Origin: Chloroflexales bacterium ZM16-3
GTDB lineage: Bacteria > Chloroflexota > Chloroflexia > Chloroflexales > Chloroflexaceae
Length of the DNA stretch: 64,000 nt
Direction: 5' to 3'
NCBI GenBank assembly: GCA_004138175.2
Contig: RYFE02000017.1
Span: forward strand, 1-64,000
Below, piece by piece: positions 8,701 to 16,542 of this stretch. Positions within the stretch are counted from its first letter, which is position 1; each line of letters opens with the position of its first letter. Below the pieces are notes generated by a model. That model saw nothing but the letters and a program-made list of their open reading frames with translations, ran no database searches and was not told where the DNA came from. The translations under genes and the position numbers were made by a program.

Positions 8701-9254
8701 CAGCGCAGCGCCCCGATGAACATCCAGATCTCCCAGAGCACCATCAGGCCATCGTGGCGGGCGAAGCGGGTGAAGTAGAGCAGCGAGGGCGAGAAGGCCA
8801 GCAGGGCGGCGGCGATCAGCGCGCCGCGCCGCCCCAGGTAGGGCCGTAGCCACCATGTCGAGGCGACCATGCCGATCCCAGCCACGGCCATCGGCAGGCG
8901 GGCCTGAGCGTCGCCGTCACCGAAGAGGAAGTACGAGGCCAGGGTAAGCATGTACAGCATCGGCCCGTGGTACACCGGGTCATAGCAGTAGGTGGGCGCG
9001 GTGACGCCGCCCCAGCAGTTGAAGCTGCCGGCCCCGGTGTAGAATCTCCAGCTCGACCATGCGTGGATGCTCTCATCGTGGTGCATGGCCATCTGGCCGA
9101 GCCCCCACAGGTGGGCGAGTACGCTCAGGGCGACGATGGCCAGGTAGGCCGCAATCTCCCAGTTGACCTGCGAGAGGCTGACGGCGCGCTCGAAGGGCGA
9201 TGCTGCGGCCCGGCGCGGAAGGGTGTCTACTGCCATAGGTGTTGTGTCTAGCAT
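5727..9254 (-). CDS. GT39/Agl23-like membrane protein with C-terminal NHL propeller
   Basis: A 1175-residue inner-membrane protein. Residues 35-630 hold about a dozen membrane spans in the GT39/TIGR03663 pattern, with MHHDESIHAW near residue 57 as the first-loop acidic motif of GT-C glycosyltransferases and FTRFARHDG near 165. From about residue 870 to the end there are five or six NHL repeats (VDGQGNLYVSDTGTHQIHVF type), expected outside the membrane. The family is linked to lipid-linked sugar transfer or flipping, with the substrate unknown. Residues about 411-448 and 512-523 are translated heptamer repeats. The smaller paralogue lies directly upstream, so the pair was probably duplicated and this copy then gained the propeller. 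Confidence 0.85.
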   Translation of the reverse strand: MLDTTPMAVDTLPRRAAASPFERAVSLSQVNWEIAAYLAIVALSVLAHLWGLGQMAMHHDESIHAWSSWRFYTGAGSFNCWGGVTAPTYCYDPVYHGPMLYMLTLASYFLFGDGDAQARLPMAVAGIGMVASTWWLRPYLGRRGALIAAALLAFSPSLLYFTRFARHDGLMVLWEIWMFIGALRWLDSGRSRWLYLTAAAVALAMGTHELYYILFFIFGVFLGMRLLAESRFARYLHWGLIGVFALCLTLMVLNPPLPIGKGLYLGEKAFLVASALAMAWLCQGLWDQRPILTERLLTTWREDRHSIWVALGILAGIYLVEYTTFFAYPRGAIDGLYAGLAYWLGSQQEYARGDQPWFYYLMQLPLYEPLAVLSGIGAVVAMIASVVRRLIVQRRTTNDGRRTAADEDLAEEESGDGSQESVIKTPSPDSRLLTPDSRLPTPDSRLPTPWPLAPLLLAFWFFCAVIFFSWAGEKMPWLLVHMALPGNLLAAWALGKLLQMADQRLGQAVDAQPSALSPQPSALILAPLGTLLMLVAIGVALWRLGLPATGQGAQSNLLQGLVPLIIAGSLIYGLLTLAGRAGGRAVLALCGLTVAGLIGAYTLRATWMAVYEHPDTPVELLVYTQTAPDVPRYVADIRELAVNLTRNSRTAQDATGGLSMPVFVDSGDENGDGSLAWPLQWYLRDFQHLVWTKKDTFQKSPGPSTFDVTMPDGSTALAPVVLLYKPHVTSEVRQALEQGYVQPYGETGVFNWWFPEGQKCSPNDPGYKRFYYSSWTSEAILTAAPTEDGGRGGCGRDISAEVYGPLAPIIWPFQRENWDTLYKFLIYRDLPQVMTPGAREMEVWLRKDLAGGVGEASASGGTADLRLVAQTLATMPAGSSGPTGAAVDGQGNLYVSDTGTHQIHVFNASGELTRSFGGLGGELGKLYEPRGMAVDGQGNLYVADTWNARIVKYGPDGKPITSWGGGDQDLGDGRKATITDGDKAKNEANPLGFFGPRGVAVDSAGNVYIADTGNKRIVVTDDQGTYRYQWGYAGSELGSFNEPTGVAVDAQGNVYVADTWNGRVQVFAPDGSGHVGPIPIITWQVSGWKANTYDDPSIAASPDGTVYVSVPSRQQVLAANLRGDVLLRWGGAGDDLASLNNPSGMAVAPDGSLWVVDRSSARALRFVLPQVQAAP
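7686..7719. repeat. (GGGCTGA)n heptamer array inside a coding region
   Basis: Four to five tandem copies of ggctgag lie within the 5727-9254 gene. They are translated as the low-complexity stretch SALSPQPSA in a soluble loop between membrane spans. Confidence 0.85.
7909..8021. repeat. (GGGAGTC)n heptamer array with inverted array, inside a coding region
   Basis: About nine forward units of gggagtc/ggagtca (7911-7978) are followed by an inverted set (7991-8020). The whole array is translated in frame as repeats of PDSRLPT in the GT39 protein. A further degenerate (cgtccgt) run follows at 8047-8076. The same unit is found between genes at 36447, 49333 and 59072. Confidence 0.9.
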
Positions 9255-9294
9255 GGCGTTGTAGGGGCGCAGCGTGCTGCGCCCCTACAACGCC
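9255..9294. repeat. GTAGGGGCGC palindrome, copy 2
   Basis: Arms ggcgttgtaggggcgcagc and its complement lie between the two GT39 genes. It touches the start codon of the downstream gene (9254) and ends just before the TAG stop of the upstream gene (9295). Confidence 0.8.
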
Positions 9295-11739
9295 CTACGG
9301 TGTATTCCCATCAAGCTCGCCGCCCAGGCCAACGCTGATCTGGCTGGCGATCTCGGGGCGGACGGCCACAACAAAGTCGGACGAGCCAAGCGGGTAGCCG
9401 GTCTCACGGAACATCAAGAACTTCCAGACCCGCGCCTCAACGTTGGGGTCGAGGGGCGCGCGCATCAGCTGGCCGAGCAGGGAGATATTCTCCAGCGGAG
9501 CGCTCTGCCAGCCAGACGAGAGGCGATAGATCTGATCCTCGGGGAACCACCAGCGCAGCGGGTAGCGCTGGATAACGAAGCCGTCGAGCAGCTGGCGGTT
9601 CTGCGGGTAGCGGGCCATGTTCTCGTCGAGCATCAGCACAGCCATCACGCTATCGTCGGGCGGGCCTGCCAGCTGCTCGGGGGTGCGCTGGGCCTTGCTG
9701 AAGTCGCGCAGGTACCAGAGCCACACCGTCTCGTTATCGTACATCACCGGCATCGACAGGTCGTGGCCCCGCCGACGCGACGCCTCCTCCAGCCGACGGA
9801 CAACATGCATAACGTCGGGGGATGTCTGCGTGTAGACCAGCATCTCCACCGGAGTGTCGCCGTTCTGGTAGGCCAGGCGGTAGGCGCTGCGAGCGGTGTA
9901 GAGCGCCCCGACGGCGACGACGCAGACCGCCAGGGCCGCCAGCGCCCAACGGGCACCCCAGCGCAGCCCAGAGCCCACCGTCAGCAAGGTCAGCAGCATC
10001 ACGCAGAAGAGCGGCGCGACCCATGGCTGGAGCAGGGCGTTGTCGCCAAAGCCGACAATGGCTGTCATCAGCACATAGCACAGGCTCATAATCACGGCGA
10101 AGAGGGCCGAAAAAAGGCTGAAGGCTGAAGGCTGAAGGCTGAAGGCTGAAGGCTGAGAGGTAGGATCGTCTGTCTCAGGATCAATCGGCGCGGCGCCCTG
10201 GATGCTGCGCTGAACGGCCCAGGCGGCCAGCAGCACCAGCGGCAGGGCGACGTGGGTGGTCAGCCAGGGCATCTTCTCGCCAGCCCACGAGTAGATCGCA
10301 AGGGCGCCCACGGCCCACCAGGCGATGAGAAGAATGCTAAATGTTGAATGTTGAATGTTGAATGCTGGGCTGCGCCAGCGACGGATGAGATCCCATAGAA
10401 TCATGCCGAAGCCGATCAGCCCAAAGAGCAGCAGAAGCGGCTCGTAGATCACCAGCTGGACGAGGTAGTAGTAGGGCGGCTGACCGCCGCGCTCGACGTT
10501 GTGCTGGGCCAGCCAGTAGAGCAGCGAGCCGCTGGTGCCGGTGATCAGGCCGAGCAGGTTGGTGAAGAAGGCGGTGAAGAAGATCGCATAGACCGCGCCG
10601 AAGATCGCCAGGGCCACCAGCCAGCGGCGGCCCTCGCCCAGGCTGGCGAAGACGGCAGCTACCGGGTCGCCGCGCTCGCGGGAGGCATGCCAGGGGCCGT
10701 CGCCAGCGCGGCCCCGGCCCCAGATCGCCCACCAGAGAGCGCCGAGAGCGGCCAGGCTCAGGCCGATCGCCAGAAGCACAGCAGGGTGGCCGAGAAACTT
10801 CCAAAGATCCTGCATATAGAGCAGCAGGTTGGCCAGCAGGCTGCGCCCGCCATCATTATCGGCGCGGTTGCGGATGCGCAGCGCGTAAGCGTTATCGTCT
10901 GTCTCAAGCGGCCCCCAGCCGAAGAGCGGGCCAGGCGTGAACTGCATCACGCTGGTCTCCGGATCGCGGGTAGCGTTGTGCGCGCCATCGACCTGGGCCT
11001 TGCCGGGGAGCACAAAGATCAGGGCGGCCACGACAATCGCCAGGATACCCAGCACCGCCACGCCGGGCCGGTAGACCCGCCAGAGAAAGAGCAGAGCCAG
11101 AGGCGCGGCCATGATCAGCAAGAAGAGGTAGCTCGTCTCCTGGTTCACGTACATCAGGCCGTAGGCCAGGGCACCAGCGTAGAGCCAGAATGGGCGGCGG
11201 GTGCTGGCGTAGCGCACAATCGCCGCGAAGACCAGCATCTCGCAGAGCACCGAGTAAATATCGTGGCGGATGAAACGCCCGTAGTAGAGGAACACCGGCG
11301 AGATCAGCAGGTAGACGGCGGCCAGGAAGGCGGCCAGCCGACCGATCTCGCGCCGGATCAGGTAGGGCGTCAGGGTTAGCGCGGTACCGGCCAGGGCCGC
11401 GCCAAGCCGCGCGGTAAAGTCGTTATCGCCGAAGAGCCAGTAGCACAGCGCGCCGATGTGGTAGAGCAGCGGCCCGTGCAGCAGCGGGTCGTGCATATAG
11501 CCGCGCCCGACGTAGAGGAACCAGGAGTAGGCGGCGTGAAGCGACTCATCGTGGTGCAGGGCGCGGTCGCCCAGACCCCAGAGGTGGGCCAGCAGCGCCA
11601 GCAACCCCAGCCCGAGGTAGGCCAACTGCTCGACGCTGATCGACCATGTCTGCGCAGAAGGTGCGCTCTGTGCGGCGGCGTCGCCTGGGCTCTCCGCCGC
11701 ATCGGTGGCAGGCGGACGCGGGAGATCGAGGGTTGACAT
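9295..11739 (-). CDS. GT39/Agl23-like membrane protein
   Basis: An 814-residue membrane protein of the same family as its downstream neighbour (TIGR03663, Agl23-associated) but without the NHL tail. After a 35-residue cytoplasmic leader the first span is followed by LHHDESLHAAYSW, the GT-C first-loop Asp-Glu motif, and later YYGRFIRHD. About a dozen membrane segments run to residue 640, then a soluble domain. Two stretches, about 458-467 (NIQHSTFSI) and 527-541 (QPSAFSLQPSAFSL), are translations of heptamer DNA repeats. Co-transcription with the 5727-9254 gene is likely across the 40-base palindrome. Confidence 0.85.
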   Translation of the reverse strand: MSTLDLPRPPATDAAESPGDAAAQSAPSAQTWSISVEQLAYLGLGLLALLAHLWGLGDRALHHDESLHAAYSWFLYVGRGYMHDPLLHGPLLYHIGALCYWLFGDNDFTARLGAALAGTALTLTPYLIRREIGRLAAFLAAVYLLISPVFLYYGRFIRHDIYSVLCEMLVFAAIVRYASTRRPFWLYAGALAYGLMYVNQETSYLFLLIMAAPLALLFLWRVYRPGVAVLGILAIVVAALIFVLPGKAQVDGAHNATRDPETSVMQFTPGPLFGWGPLETDDNAYALRIRNRADNDGGRSLLANLLLYMQDLWKFLGHPAVLLAIGLSLAALGALWWAIWGRGRAGDGPWHASRERGDPVAAVFASLGEGRRWLVALAIFGAVYAIFFTAFFTNLLGLITGTSGSLLYWLAQHNVERGGQPPYYYLVQLVIYEPLLLLFGLIGFGMILWDLIRRWRSPAFNIQHSTFSILLIAWWAVGALAIYSWAGEKMPWLTTHVALPLVLLAAWAVQRSIQGAAPIDPETDDPTSQPSAFSLQPSAFSLFSALFAVIMSLCYVLMTAIVGFGDNALLQPWVAPLFCVMLLTLLTVGSGLRWGARWALAALAVCVVAVGALYTARSAYRLAYQNGDTPVEMLVYTQTSPDVMHVVRRLEEASRRRGHDLSMPVMYDNETVWLWYLRDFSKAQRTPEQLAGPPDDSVMAVLMLDENMARYPQNRQLLDGFVIQRYPLRWWFPEDQIYRLSSGWQSAPLENISLLGQLMRAPLDPNVEARVWKFLMFRETGYPLGSSDFVVAVRPEIASQISVGLGGELDGNTP
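10115..10157. repeat. (GGCTGAA)n heptamer array inside a coding region
   Basis: Six tandem ggctgaa units are translated as SAFSLQP repeats in the second GT39 protein, in a soluble loop. Confidence 0.85.
10338..10365. repeat. (TGAATGT)n heptamer array inside a coding region
   Basis: Three to four units of atgttga are translated as FNIQHSTF in the second GT39 protein. The same unit forms a perfect intergenic palindrome at 52915-52974. Confidence 0.85.
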
Positions 11740-11816
11740 CGCACCTCAGCGCAGGGAACAGGGTAGAGCGGACAGGGTACAGTTTCCCAGGCATTGTACA
11801 CGAACGAGAATAAGGG

Positions 11817-11875
11817 GGCAAGATAACACATGCGGCGCAACATTGTTGTTGTTGCGCCGCATGTGTCACCTTGCC
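11817..11875. repeat. Long hairpin upstream of the GT39 operon
   Basis: Arms taacacatgcggcgcaaca and ttgttgcgccgcatgtgt, extended by gggcaaga/cttgccc, flank a short ttg loop. It sits in the 233-base gap between the penicillin acylase end (11973) and the GT39 start (11739). Both genes are on the minus strand, so it may terminate the acylase transcript. Confidence 0.7.
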
Positions 11876-11972
11876 CTAGTGCAATTTGAAGCAGCCTTTT
11901 TGGTGAAGGCTCGCGTATTGATCGCATTGCAGCGAGCTGCGTACAATCTGCAATTGCCTTAGGTGGCACCAG

Positions 11973-14441
11973 CTACACCGGCTCCAGGATCAGCACCTCG
12001 GCGGTGTCGCGCTCGACGGCGGCGCGCGTCCAGAGCATGGGACAGTAGCCGCCGCCGCGCCAGGCATCGGCCATGTCGCTGTAGTGCTTGCTGGCCGGGT
12101 GGCCACTCTGGCCAGCGGGCAGGATCACCCGCGAGGCGTCCCAGCCACCCACGTCGATGATCTGGCGGTAGGATGGCGCGTTAAACACCGGCCCGGCGGG
12201 GCTGTTGCGCGGGGTGTATGCCTGGTTCACCGTGTCAATATCGCCGCCGGCCGGCCATGGGCCACGGTTGAAGAGCCGAGACAGGGCGGCCACGCCGCCG
12301 AGCGGGTGGCGCAAGGTCAGCCGATGAACTTGGCCGTAGCTCCAGCGCGCCGGGTCGCCGCCCCCCAGCCTGCGCAGCTCGGCCACAGCGCGGGCCAGCG
12401 CGGTGAGCAGCAGATCGTCCCAGGTGCGCCCCGGGCCGAGCCAGGGGTCGGGGCGACCAGGCGCGGGCGCGGCGGCGATCCGCTCCAACAGGCCGGGCAG
12501 CGCCCGCTCAAGGTAGTTGTTGGCCGGGATGCTGGCGAAGGCGCCCAGCCCCGCCGCCGATTCGATCAGGCCGCCCAGCTCGGCGTAGGCGATGCGCAGC
12601 AGGTGGTGGCGCAGCGAGTCGTAGATCGCACCCGCCGCGCTGTCGGGGCCAAGCTCGCCATCCCAGGCCGCCAGGATGTCGCGGGCCTTCCGCTCAGTCG
12701 GCTCATCCACCGGCAGGTCAGCCACCAGGCGAGCCAGGACAAGCCCAGGCAGCGAGCGCACATCATAGTGAATGCGGGCAAAGCTGCGCGGGTCGTGGCG
12801 CTCCTCGGCCACAATCAGCTCGGCGATGCGCTCGGCCCGGTAGTGGTTCAGCCACTCGCCCTTGATCACATTGTGGAAGGGGTAGTCGGCACCGGCCACC
12901 CAGTTATTAGCTGTCACCGCCATGCCACCCGGCGGGTTATAGGCGACGGGCATGGCCTCGGGCGGGATGAACCCGCGCCACTCGTGCGCGCCGTCCCAGC
13001 CGGGCACCGGCAGCTGGCCGTCGCCCCCGGCGCGCACCGGCAGCCGCCCGGCCAGGGCGTAGCCGATGTTGCCGTCCACATCAGCGTAGACAAAGTTCTG
13101 CGGCGGCACGTCCCAGTCGGCCAGGGCGGCGCGGAACTCGGCCCAGCTCCCGGCGCGGTTGAGGCCCAGCACCGCGCGGGTGATCCCCGGCGCGGGGTCG
13201 AGCGCCGTCCAGCGCAGGGCCAGCGCCTCGCTGTAGGACTCTGCCACGTCCACTGGCCGCGACAGCGGGCCGGCCTCGGGGCCGGCGATCTGGTCGATCA
13301 CCGGGCCGTGACGGGTGACACGCACCTCGACCACGCTGGGTGCGGCCTGGCCCTTGACGATAATCTCCTCGCGGGCGGTCTCAGCCCGCAGCCACTCGCC
13401 GCGCCACTGGTAGCGCAGCGGGTCGGCCGGGTCGAATCGCTCGATGTAGAGATCCTGGTTGTCGGTCATGCCGTTGGTGACGCCCCAGGCGACGCGGCGG
13501 TTATGGCCGATGATCACGCCGCAGGTGCCGGGGAAGGTGCCGCCGGTGGCGTGGTAGTCGCCGCCCTCCAGGTGGGCCAGGTACCAGACGCCGGGCAAGG
13601 CCAGGCCGAGGTGCGGGTCATCGGCGAGCAGAGGCCGCCCGCTGACGCTGCGCGACCCGCCCACCACCCAGGCGTTCGACCCCTGCGGGCCGCCAGGCTC
13701 GCCGGTGAAGGGGGCGGCGGCGGCCAGCATACGCAGGGCCGCCTCGCCGATGGCCGGGTCGTAGGCCACGCCGGGCGGCACGGCCATCGGCGCATCGTCG
13801 GGGTAGCGCGGGGCGATGGAGGCGGCCCGCTCGGCCCCCAGGGCGGCCACGATCCGCGCGTTCAGCAGCTCGCTCGTCCAGTTCGCCGAGAGGCTGAGCG
13901 ACATCATCTTCGGCCAGATGAGGATATCGGCCAGCTCCCAGGGCTGCGGCGTAAGGCCGAGGATGCCGAACTCAAGCGGCAGGCGGCGGCTGTTCGCCGC
14001 CACAAAGGCATTCACCCCGCGCACATAGGCCGTGAGGATGCCGCGCGTGTGCTCATCGAGCAGATCGACCTCGCGGCGGGCAACCCGCGAGAAGCCGAGG
14101 GTGCGGATGAAGGTGTCGGAGCTAAGGGCGACCGGGCCGAAGACCTCGGCCAGCCGGCCGTGGCCGGAGCGCCGGTTCAGCTCCATCTGCCAGAGCCGAT
14201 CCTGAGCGTGGACGTAGCCGAGGGCGGCGAACAGATCGGCGTTGCTCTCGGCATAAATATGCGGGACGCCCCAGCGGTCGCGGCGCACCTCGGCGCGGGC
14301 GGCCAGGCCAGAGAGGGCGAGCTTCCCGCTGGTGCGGGGCAGGGGTCGGCGCACAGCGGCGGCCAGGCCGACGCCAGTCAGCCCGGCCACCACCCCGGCA
14401 GCAATACCGACCGTGCGCCCGAGCCGGGTGAGGTTGATCAT
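11973..14441 (-). CDS. Penicillin acylase family protein (Ntn-hydrolase)
   Basis: An 822-residue N-terminal-nucleophile amidohydrolase precursor. Residues 11-30 form one hydrophobic segment, an export signal or anchor. The A-chain carries DRWGVPHIYAES and YVHAQDRLWQMEL. Maturation cleavage should occur before Ser255 in PQGSNAWVVGG, making Ser255 the nucleophile of the B-chain, and HDPRSF, AYTPRNSPAG and LPAGQSGHP follow as in the family. Relatives cleave penicillins, acyl-homoserine lactones or other N-acyl amides, so the natural substrate is open. The final product is expected outside the cytoplasmic membrane. Confidence 0.92.
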   Translation of the reverse strand: MINLTRLGRTVGIAAGVVAGLTGVGLAAAVRRPLPRTSGKLALSGLAARAEVRRDRWGVPHIYAESNADLFAALGYVHAQDRLWQMELNRRSGHGRLAEVFGPVALSSDTFIRTLGFSRVARREVDLLDEHTRGILTAYVRGVNAFVAANSRRLPLEFGILGLTPQPWELADILIWPKMMSLSLSANWTSELLNARIVAALGAERAASIAPRYPDDAPMAVPPGVAYDPAIGEAALRMLAAAAPFTGEPGGPQGSNAWVVGGSRSVSGRPLLADDPHLGLALPGVWYLAHLEGGDYHATGGTFPGTCGVIIGHNRRVAWGVTNGMTDNQDLYIERFDPADPLRYQWRGEWLRAETAREEIIVKGQAAPSVVEVRVTRHGPVIDQIAGPEAGPLSRPVDVAESYSEALALRWTALDPAPGITRAVLGLNRAGSWAEFRAALADWDVPPQNFVYADVDGNIGYALAGRLPVRAGGDGQLPVPGWDGAHEWRGFIPPEAMPVAYNPPGGMAVTANNWVAGADYPFHNVIKGEWLNHYRAERIAELIVAEERHDPRSFARIHYDVRSLPGLVLARLVADLPVDEPTERKARDILAAWDGELGPDSAAGAIYDSLRHHLLRIAYAELGGLIESAAGLGAFASIPANNYLERALPGLLERIAAAPAPGRPDPWLGPGRTWDDLLLTALARAVAELRRLGGGDPARWSYGQVHRLTLRHPLGGVAALSRLFNRGPWPAGGDIDTVNQAYTPRNSPAGPVFNAPSYRQIIDVGGWDASRVILPAGQSGHPASKHYSDMADAWRGGGYCPMLWTRAAVERDTAEVLILEPV

Positions 14442-14550
14442 GAGATTCCTCTGCTACACAGGCGCGCCAGGCGGCACGCGGATGATCTATTGTGTTCCTC
14501 TGCGAGCGCAATGTCAAACTAAAAGAGTACAGCGCAATTGTTGACAGGCG

Positions 14551-14559
14551 TGGTATACT
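14551..14559 (+). promoter_or_regulatory. Extended -10 promoter for the RRM gene
   Basis: TGG-TATACT matches the TGnTATAAT pattern. TTGACA at 14541 is only 7 bases upstream of the -10 hexamer and so cannot be its -35 partner. The predicted start near 14566 leaves a leader of about 220 bases. Confidence 0.5.
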
Positions 14560-14565
14560 TAGTAG

Positions 14566-14788
14566 GTTCGCCAACATCATCTGCTGTGAGATCTCGGACA
14601 CTATCCCCCATCTTATCCCACGGCCACACTTCGTCGCTCGAAGCTGTATGTTGTTGTATCCGCCGGAGCGAGCGCGCCAGGCGTCTGCCTAGCCACCGGC
14701 CATTCGAGTTTCGATGTATGTGTTCCGTGGGTTGCGGCGTGGCCGCTTCCCCCAAGTGCCGCGCAGAAGCGCGTGAGGAGTGTTAGAG
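14566..14788 (+). promoter_or_regulatory. Long untranslated leader of the RRM gene
   Basis: The 14442-14788 gap has no credible gene. Within the predicted leader, tcccacggccac near 14617 can pair with ccgtggg near 14731 and gtggcc near 14743, suggesting a closing long-range stem. Long structured leaders are known on cold-inducible RNA-binding protein and cold-shock mRNAs. That this one is a thermosensor or autoregulatory site is inference. Confidence 0.4.
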
Positions 14789-15100
14789 ATGCAGGTCAAG
14801 CTTTTTGTTGGTAACCTTCCCTGGAGCGTCGGCGACGCCGAGCTCACCCAGATCTTCGCCAACCACGGCGATGTGCAGAGCGCGCGCGTGATCAGCGACC
14901 GTGACACCGGTCGCTCGCGCGGGTTCGGCTTCGTCGAGATGGAGACCCAGGATATCACCGCCCTGATCCAGGCCACCGATGGCCACGAGGTGGACGGTCG
15001 GAACCTGCGGGTCAACCAGGCTGAGGATAAGGAGCCCGGGCGGCGCGGCTCGAGCTCGGGCGGCCGTGGCGGGTTTGGCGGGCACCGCGACCGCTACTGA
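14789..15100 (+). CDS. RRM-type RNA-binding protein (glycine-rich tail)
   Basis: A 103-residue protein with one RNA-recognition motif. RNP2 is LFVGNLPW (residues 5-12) and RNP1 is RGFGFVEM near 45-52, with the aromatic residues needed to stack on RNA. The tail after residue 80 is Gly/Arg/Ser-rich (RRGSSSGGRGGFGG), as in bacterial Rbp proteins that act as cold-shock RNA chaperones. The ATG at 14789 was preferred over an upstream GTG because ggag ends 8 bases before it. It is transcribed alone from a promoter near 14551 and ended by the hairpin at 15135. Confidence 0.92.
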   Translation: MQVKLFVGNLPWSVGDAELTQIFANHGDVQSARVISDRDTGRSRGFGFVEMETQDITALIQATDGHEVDGRNLRVNQAEDKEPGRRGSSSGGRGGFGGHRDRY

Positions 15101-15134
15101 TATCGTCGGCGCTGGTGTGTTGCGCTTGCGCAGT

Positions 15135-15171
15135 GCGGAGGTGGGGGCTCGCCCCCGCCTCCGCATTTTTT
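15135..15171 (+). terminator. Rho-independent terminator after the RRM gene
   Basis: Stem gcggaggtgggggc/gcccccgcctccgc (one G-U pair) is followed by a run of six T. It is the clearest intrinsic terminator in the window. Confidence 0.9.
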
Positions 15172-15205
15172 CTCGTATCGCCGCGCCCCACCGAAAGGCA
15201 TCCCG

Positions 15206-15520
15206 ATGACCACCCTTGATCTGAGCATCCCCGGCGAGCTGCGGCTCACCCTACGCGGGGCGGCGGAGGACACCATCCTCACAACGCTGCGCCGCTGGCC
15301 GCACTGGCTGCGCGCCGATGTCGAGCACGACCCGGTGAACGCCGCGCAGTGCCTGTCCGTCACGCTGATCACAGATCGCGACCAGGAGGCGACCCTGCGC
15401 GAGATCCTGCGGCGCAGCTTTGGGATGACCTTCCCACCTGAAGGTGGCGACTTTACCATGCCGCCGGCACCGCCGCCGAAGCCGCAGCGGCGGGGGCTCA
15501 GCGTGCGCCGCAGGCCCTAG
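15206..15520 (+). CDS. Hypothetical protein (104 aa)
   Basis: A small soluble protein with no recognised domain. The first 80 residues have a mixed alpha/beta pattern (LDLSIPGELRLTL, then ILTTLRRWPHWL). The tail from residue 83 is Pro- and Arg-rich (PPAPPPKPQRRG). A gaaagg purine stretch lies about 8 bases before the ATG. It follows the RRM terminator by 35 bases, so it needs its own promoter, and none is obvious. Confidence 0.65.
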   Translation: MTTLDLSIPGELRLTLRGAAEDTILTTLRRWPHWLRADVEHDPVNAAQCLSVTLITDRDQEATLREILRRSFGMTFPPEGGDFTMPPAPPPKPQRRGLSVRRRP

Positions 15521-15612
15521 TGCGATTGCAGATTGGGCGCAGCGCACCACGTAGACACAATCCGTTATCTGGCGCACTCCCCAAAGGATGCCTGACTCTG
15601 CCCGAGGGGCGG

Positions 15613-16542
15613 CTACACCGCAGCGACGTGGGCGGCGATCTGCTCAAGGGCGACGCGGGCTGGCCCGGCGGGCACACCCACGAGGGCTGCGCGGGCTGCA
15701 TCAGCGTGCCGAGATCTCTCCGCACGGGCCGGGGCGACACCGTAACGGCGCACCTCTTCCACTGCCCAATCTAAATCAGCTCCGCCCGACTCGAGGGCCA
15801 ACTCCAGGCGTGCGCCGTCGCCAGCGTCTGCCGCAAAGATCAGTGGCAGGCTGGCAAGGCCAAGCCGCAGGCTCGTGCCATTCGCCGGGCCGAGGGCAAA
15901 GTCACGCAGCTCCTCACCAATACGCAGGGCCAGACCAAGCCGGTGGCCGAACTCCCCAAGGGACTCGATCTGATCGGCGGGCAGCCCCCCGCAAGCCGCG
16001 CCGGCCCGACACGCCGCCGCGAAGAGCGCGGTCGCCGCGCCGCCAGTGTGGGCGAGATATTGCTCACGGGCACGCTCGAAGGGGCGCAGGGACGGCACCG
16101 GGGTAAGCTCGCTCTCACAGATCCGCATCACCGCCTGCGAGAAGTAGCTGATAACCCGTGGGTCGGGGCTGAGCGCCATCTCGCCGGCGGCCAGAGCAAA
16201 CAGGTAGTCGCCCACCATCAGCGAGAGCCCGTGGTTCCAGTCGCCCTGACGGGCATGACCGCGACGGCGCTCCGCCTCATCGACCAGATCATTGTGGGTG
16301 CGCGTAGCGGCGTGAATAAGCTCAATGGCGGCGGCGGCGTGGATGACCTGCTCAAGCCGGTATGTGCCAACCTGAGCTGACAGCAGCACCAGGGCGGCCC
16401 GCAGGCGATCCTCGCCGGGGCGCAGCAGGTGCGGGTCGGCCGCGCGGATCACCGCACCGCGCGAGAGAGTGCGCTCGCGCACGATCAGATCGACCTGCTG
16501 AAGGTCGACGGCAAGCGCAGGAGGGAGAGGCGGCTGTATCAT
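15613..16542 (-). CDS. Polyprenyl synthetase family protein with altered Asp-rich motifs
   Basis: A 309-residue all-alpha trans-isoprenyl diphosphate synthase homologue. The first Asp-rich motif, normally DDxxD, reads Asn84-Asp85-Leu-Val-Asp88 in HNDLVDEAERRRG. The second reads Glu210-Glu211-Leu-Arg-Asp214 in GEELRDF. The Asp residues bind the magnesium-diphosphate complex in active enzymes, so this protein may be a weak enzyme, a specialised synthase or a regulatory partner subunit. The overall fold call is firm (GLALRIG, SLPLIFA). In photosynthetic or carotenoid-making relatives such enzymes feed quinones, carotenoids and bacteriochlorophyll tails. Confidence 0.85.
   Translation of the reverse strand: MIQPPLPPALAVDLQQVDLIVRERTLSRGAVIRAADPHLLRPGEDRLRAALVLLSAQVGTYRLEQVIHAAAAIELIHAATRTHNDLVDEAERRRGHARQGDWNHGLSLMVGDYLFALAAGEMALSPDPRVISYFSQAVMRICESELTPVPSLRPFERAREQYLAHTGGAATALFAAACRAGAACGGLPADQIESLGEFGHRLGLALRIGEELRDFALGPANGTSLRLGLASLPLIFAADAGDGARLELALESGGADLDWAVEEVRRYGVAPARAERSRHADAARAALVGVPAGPARVALEQIAAHVAAV

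Noticed and set aside
12084-14522. 812-residue open frame opposite the penicillin acylase gene
   Set aside because: High-GC antisense shadow of a gene with clear Ntn-hydrolase motifs; the shadow has no recognisable domain.
14541-14546. TTGACA as the -35 box for the RRM gene
   Set aside because: Only 7 bases separate it from the TATACT hexamer at 14554, far from the usual 16-18. It may be chance or belong to an unseen overlapping promoter.
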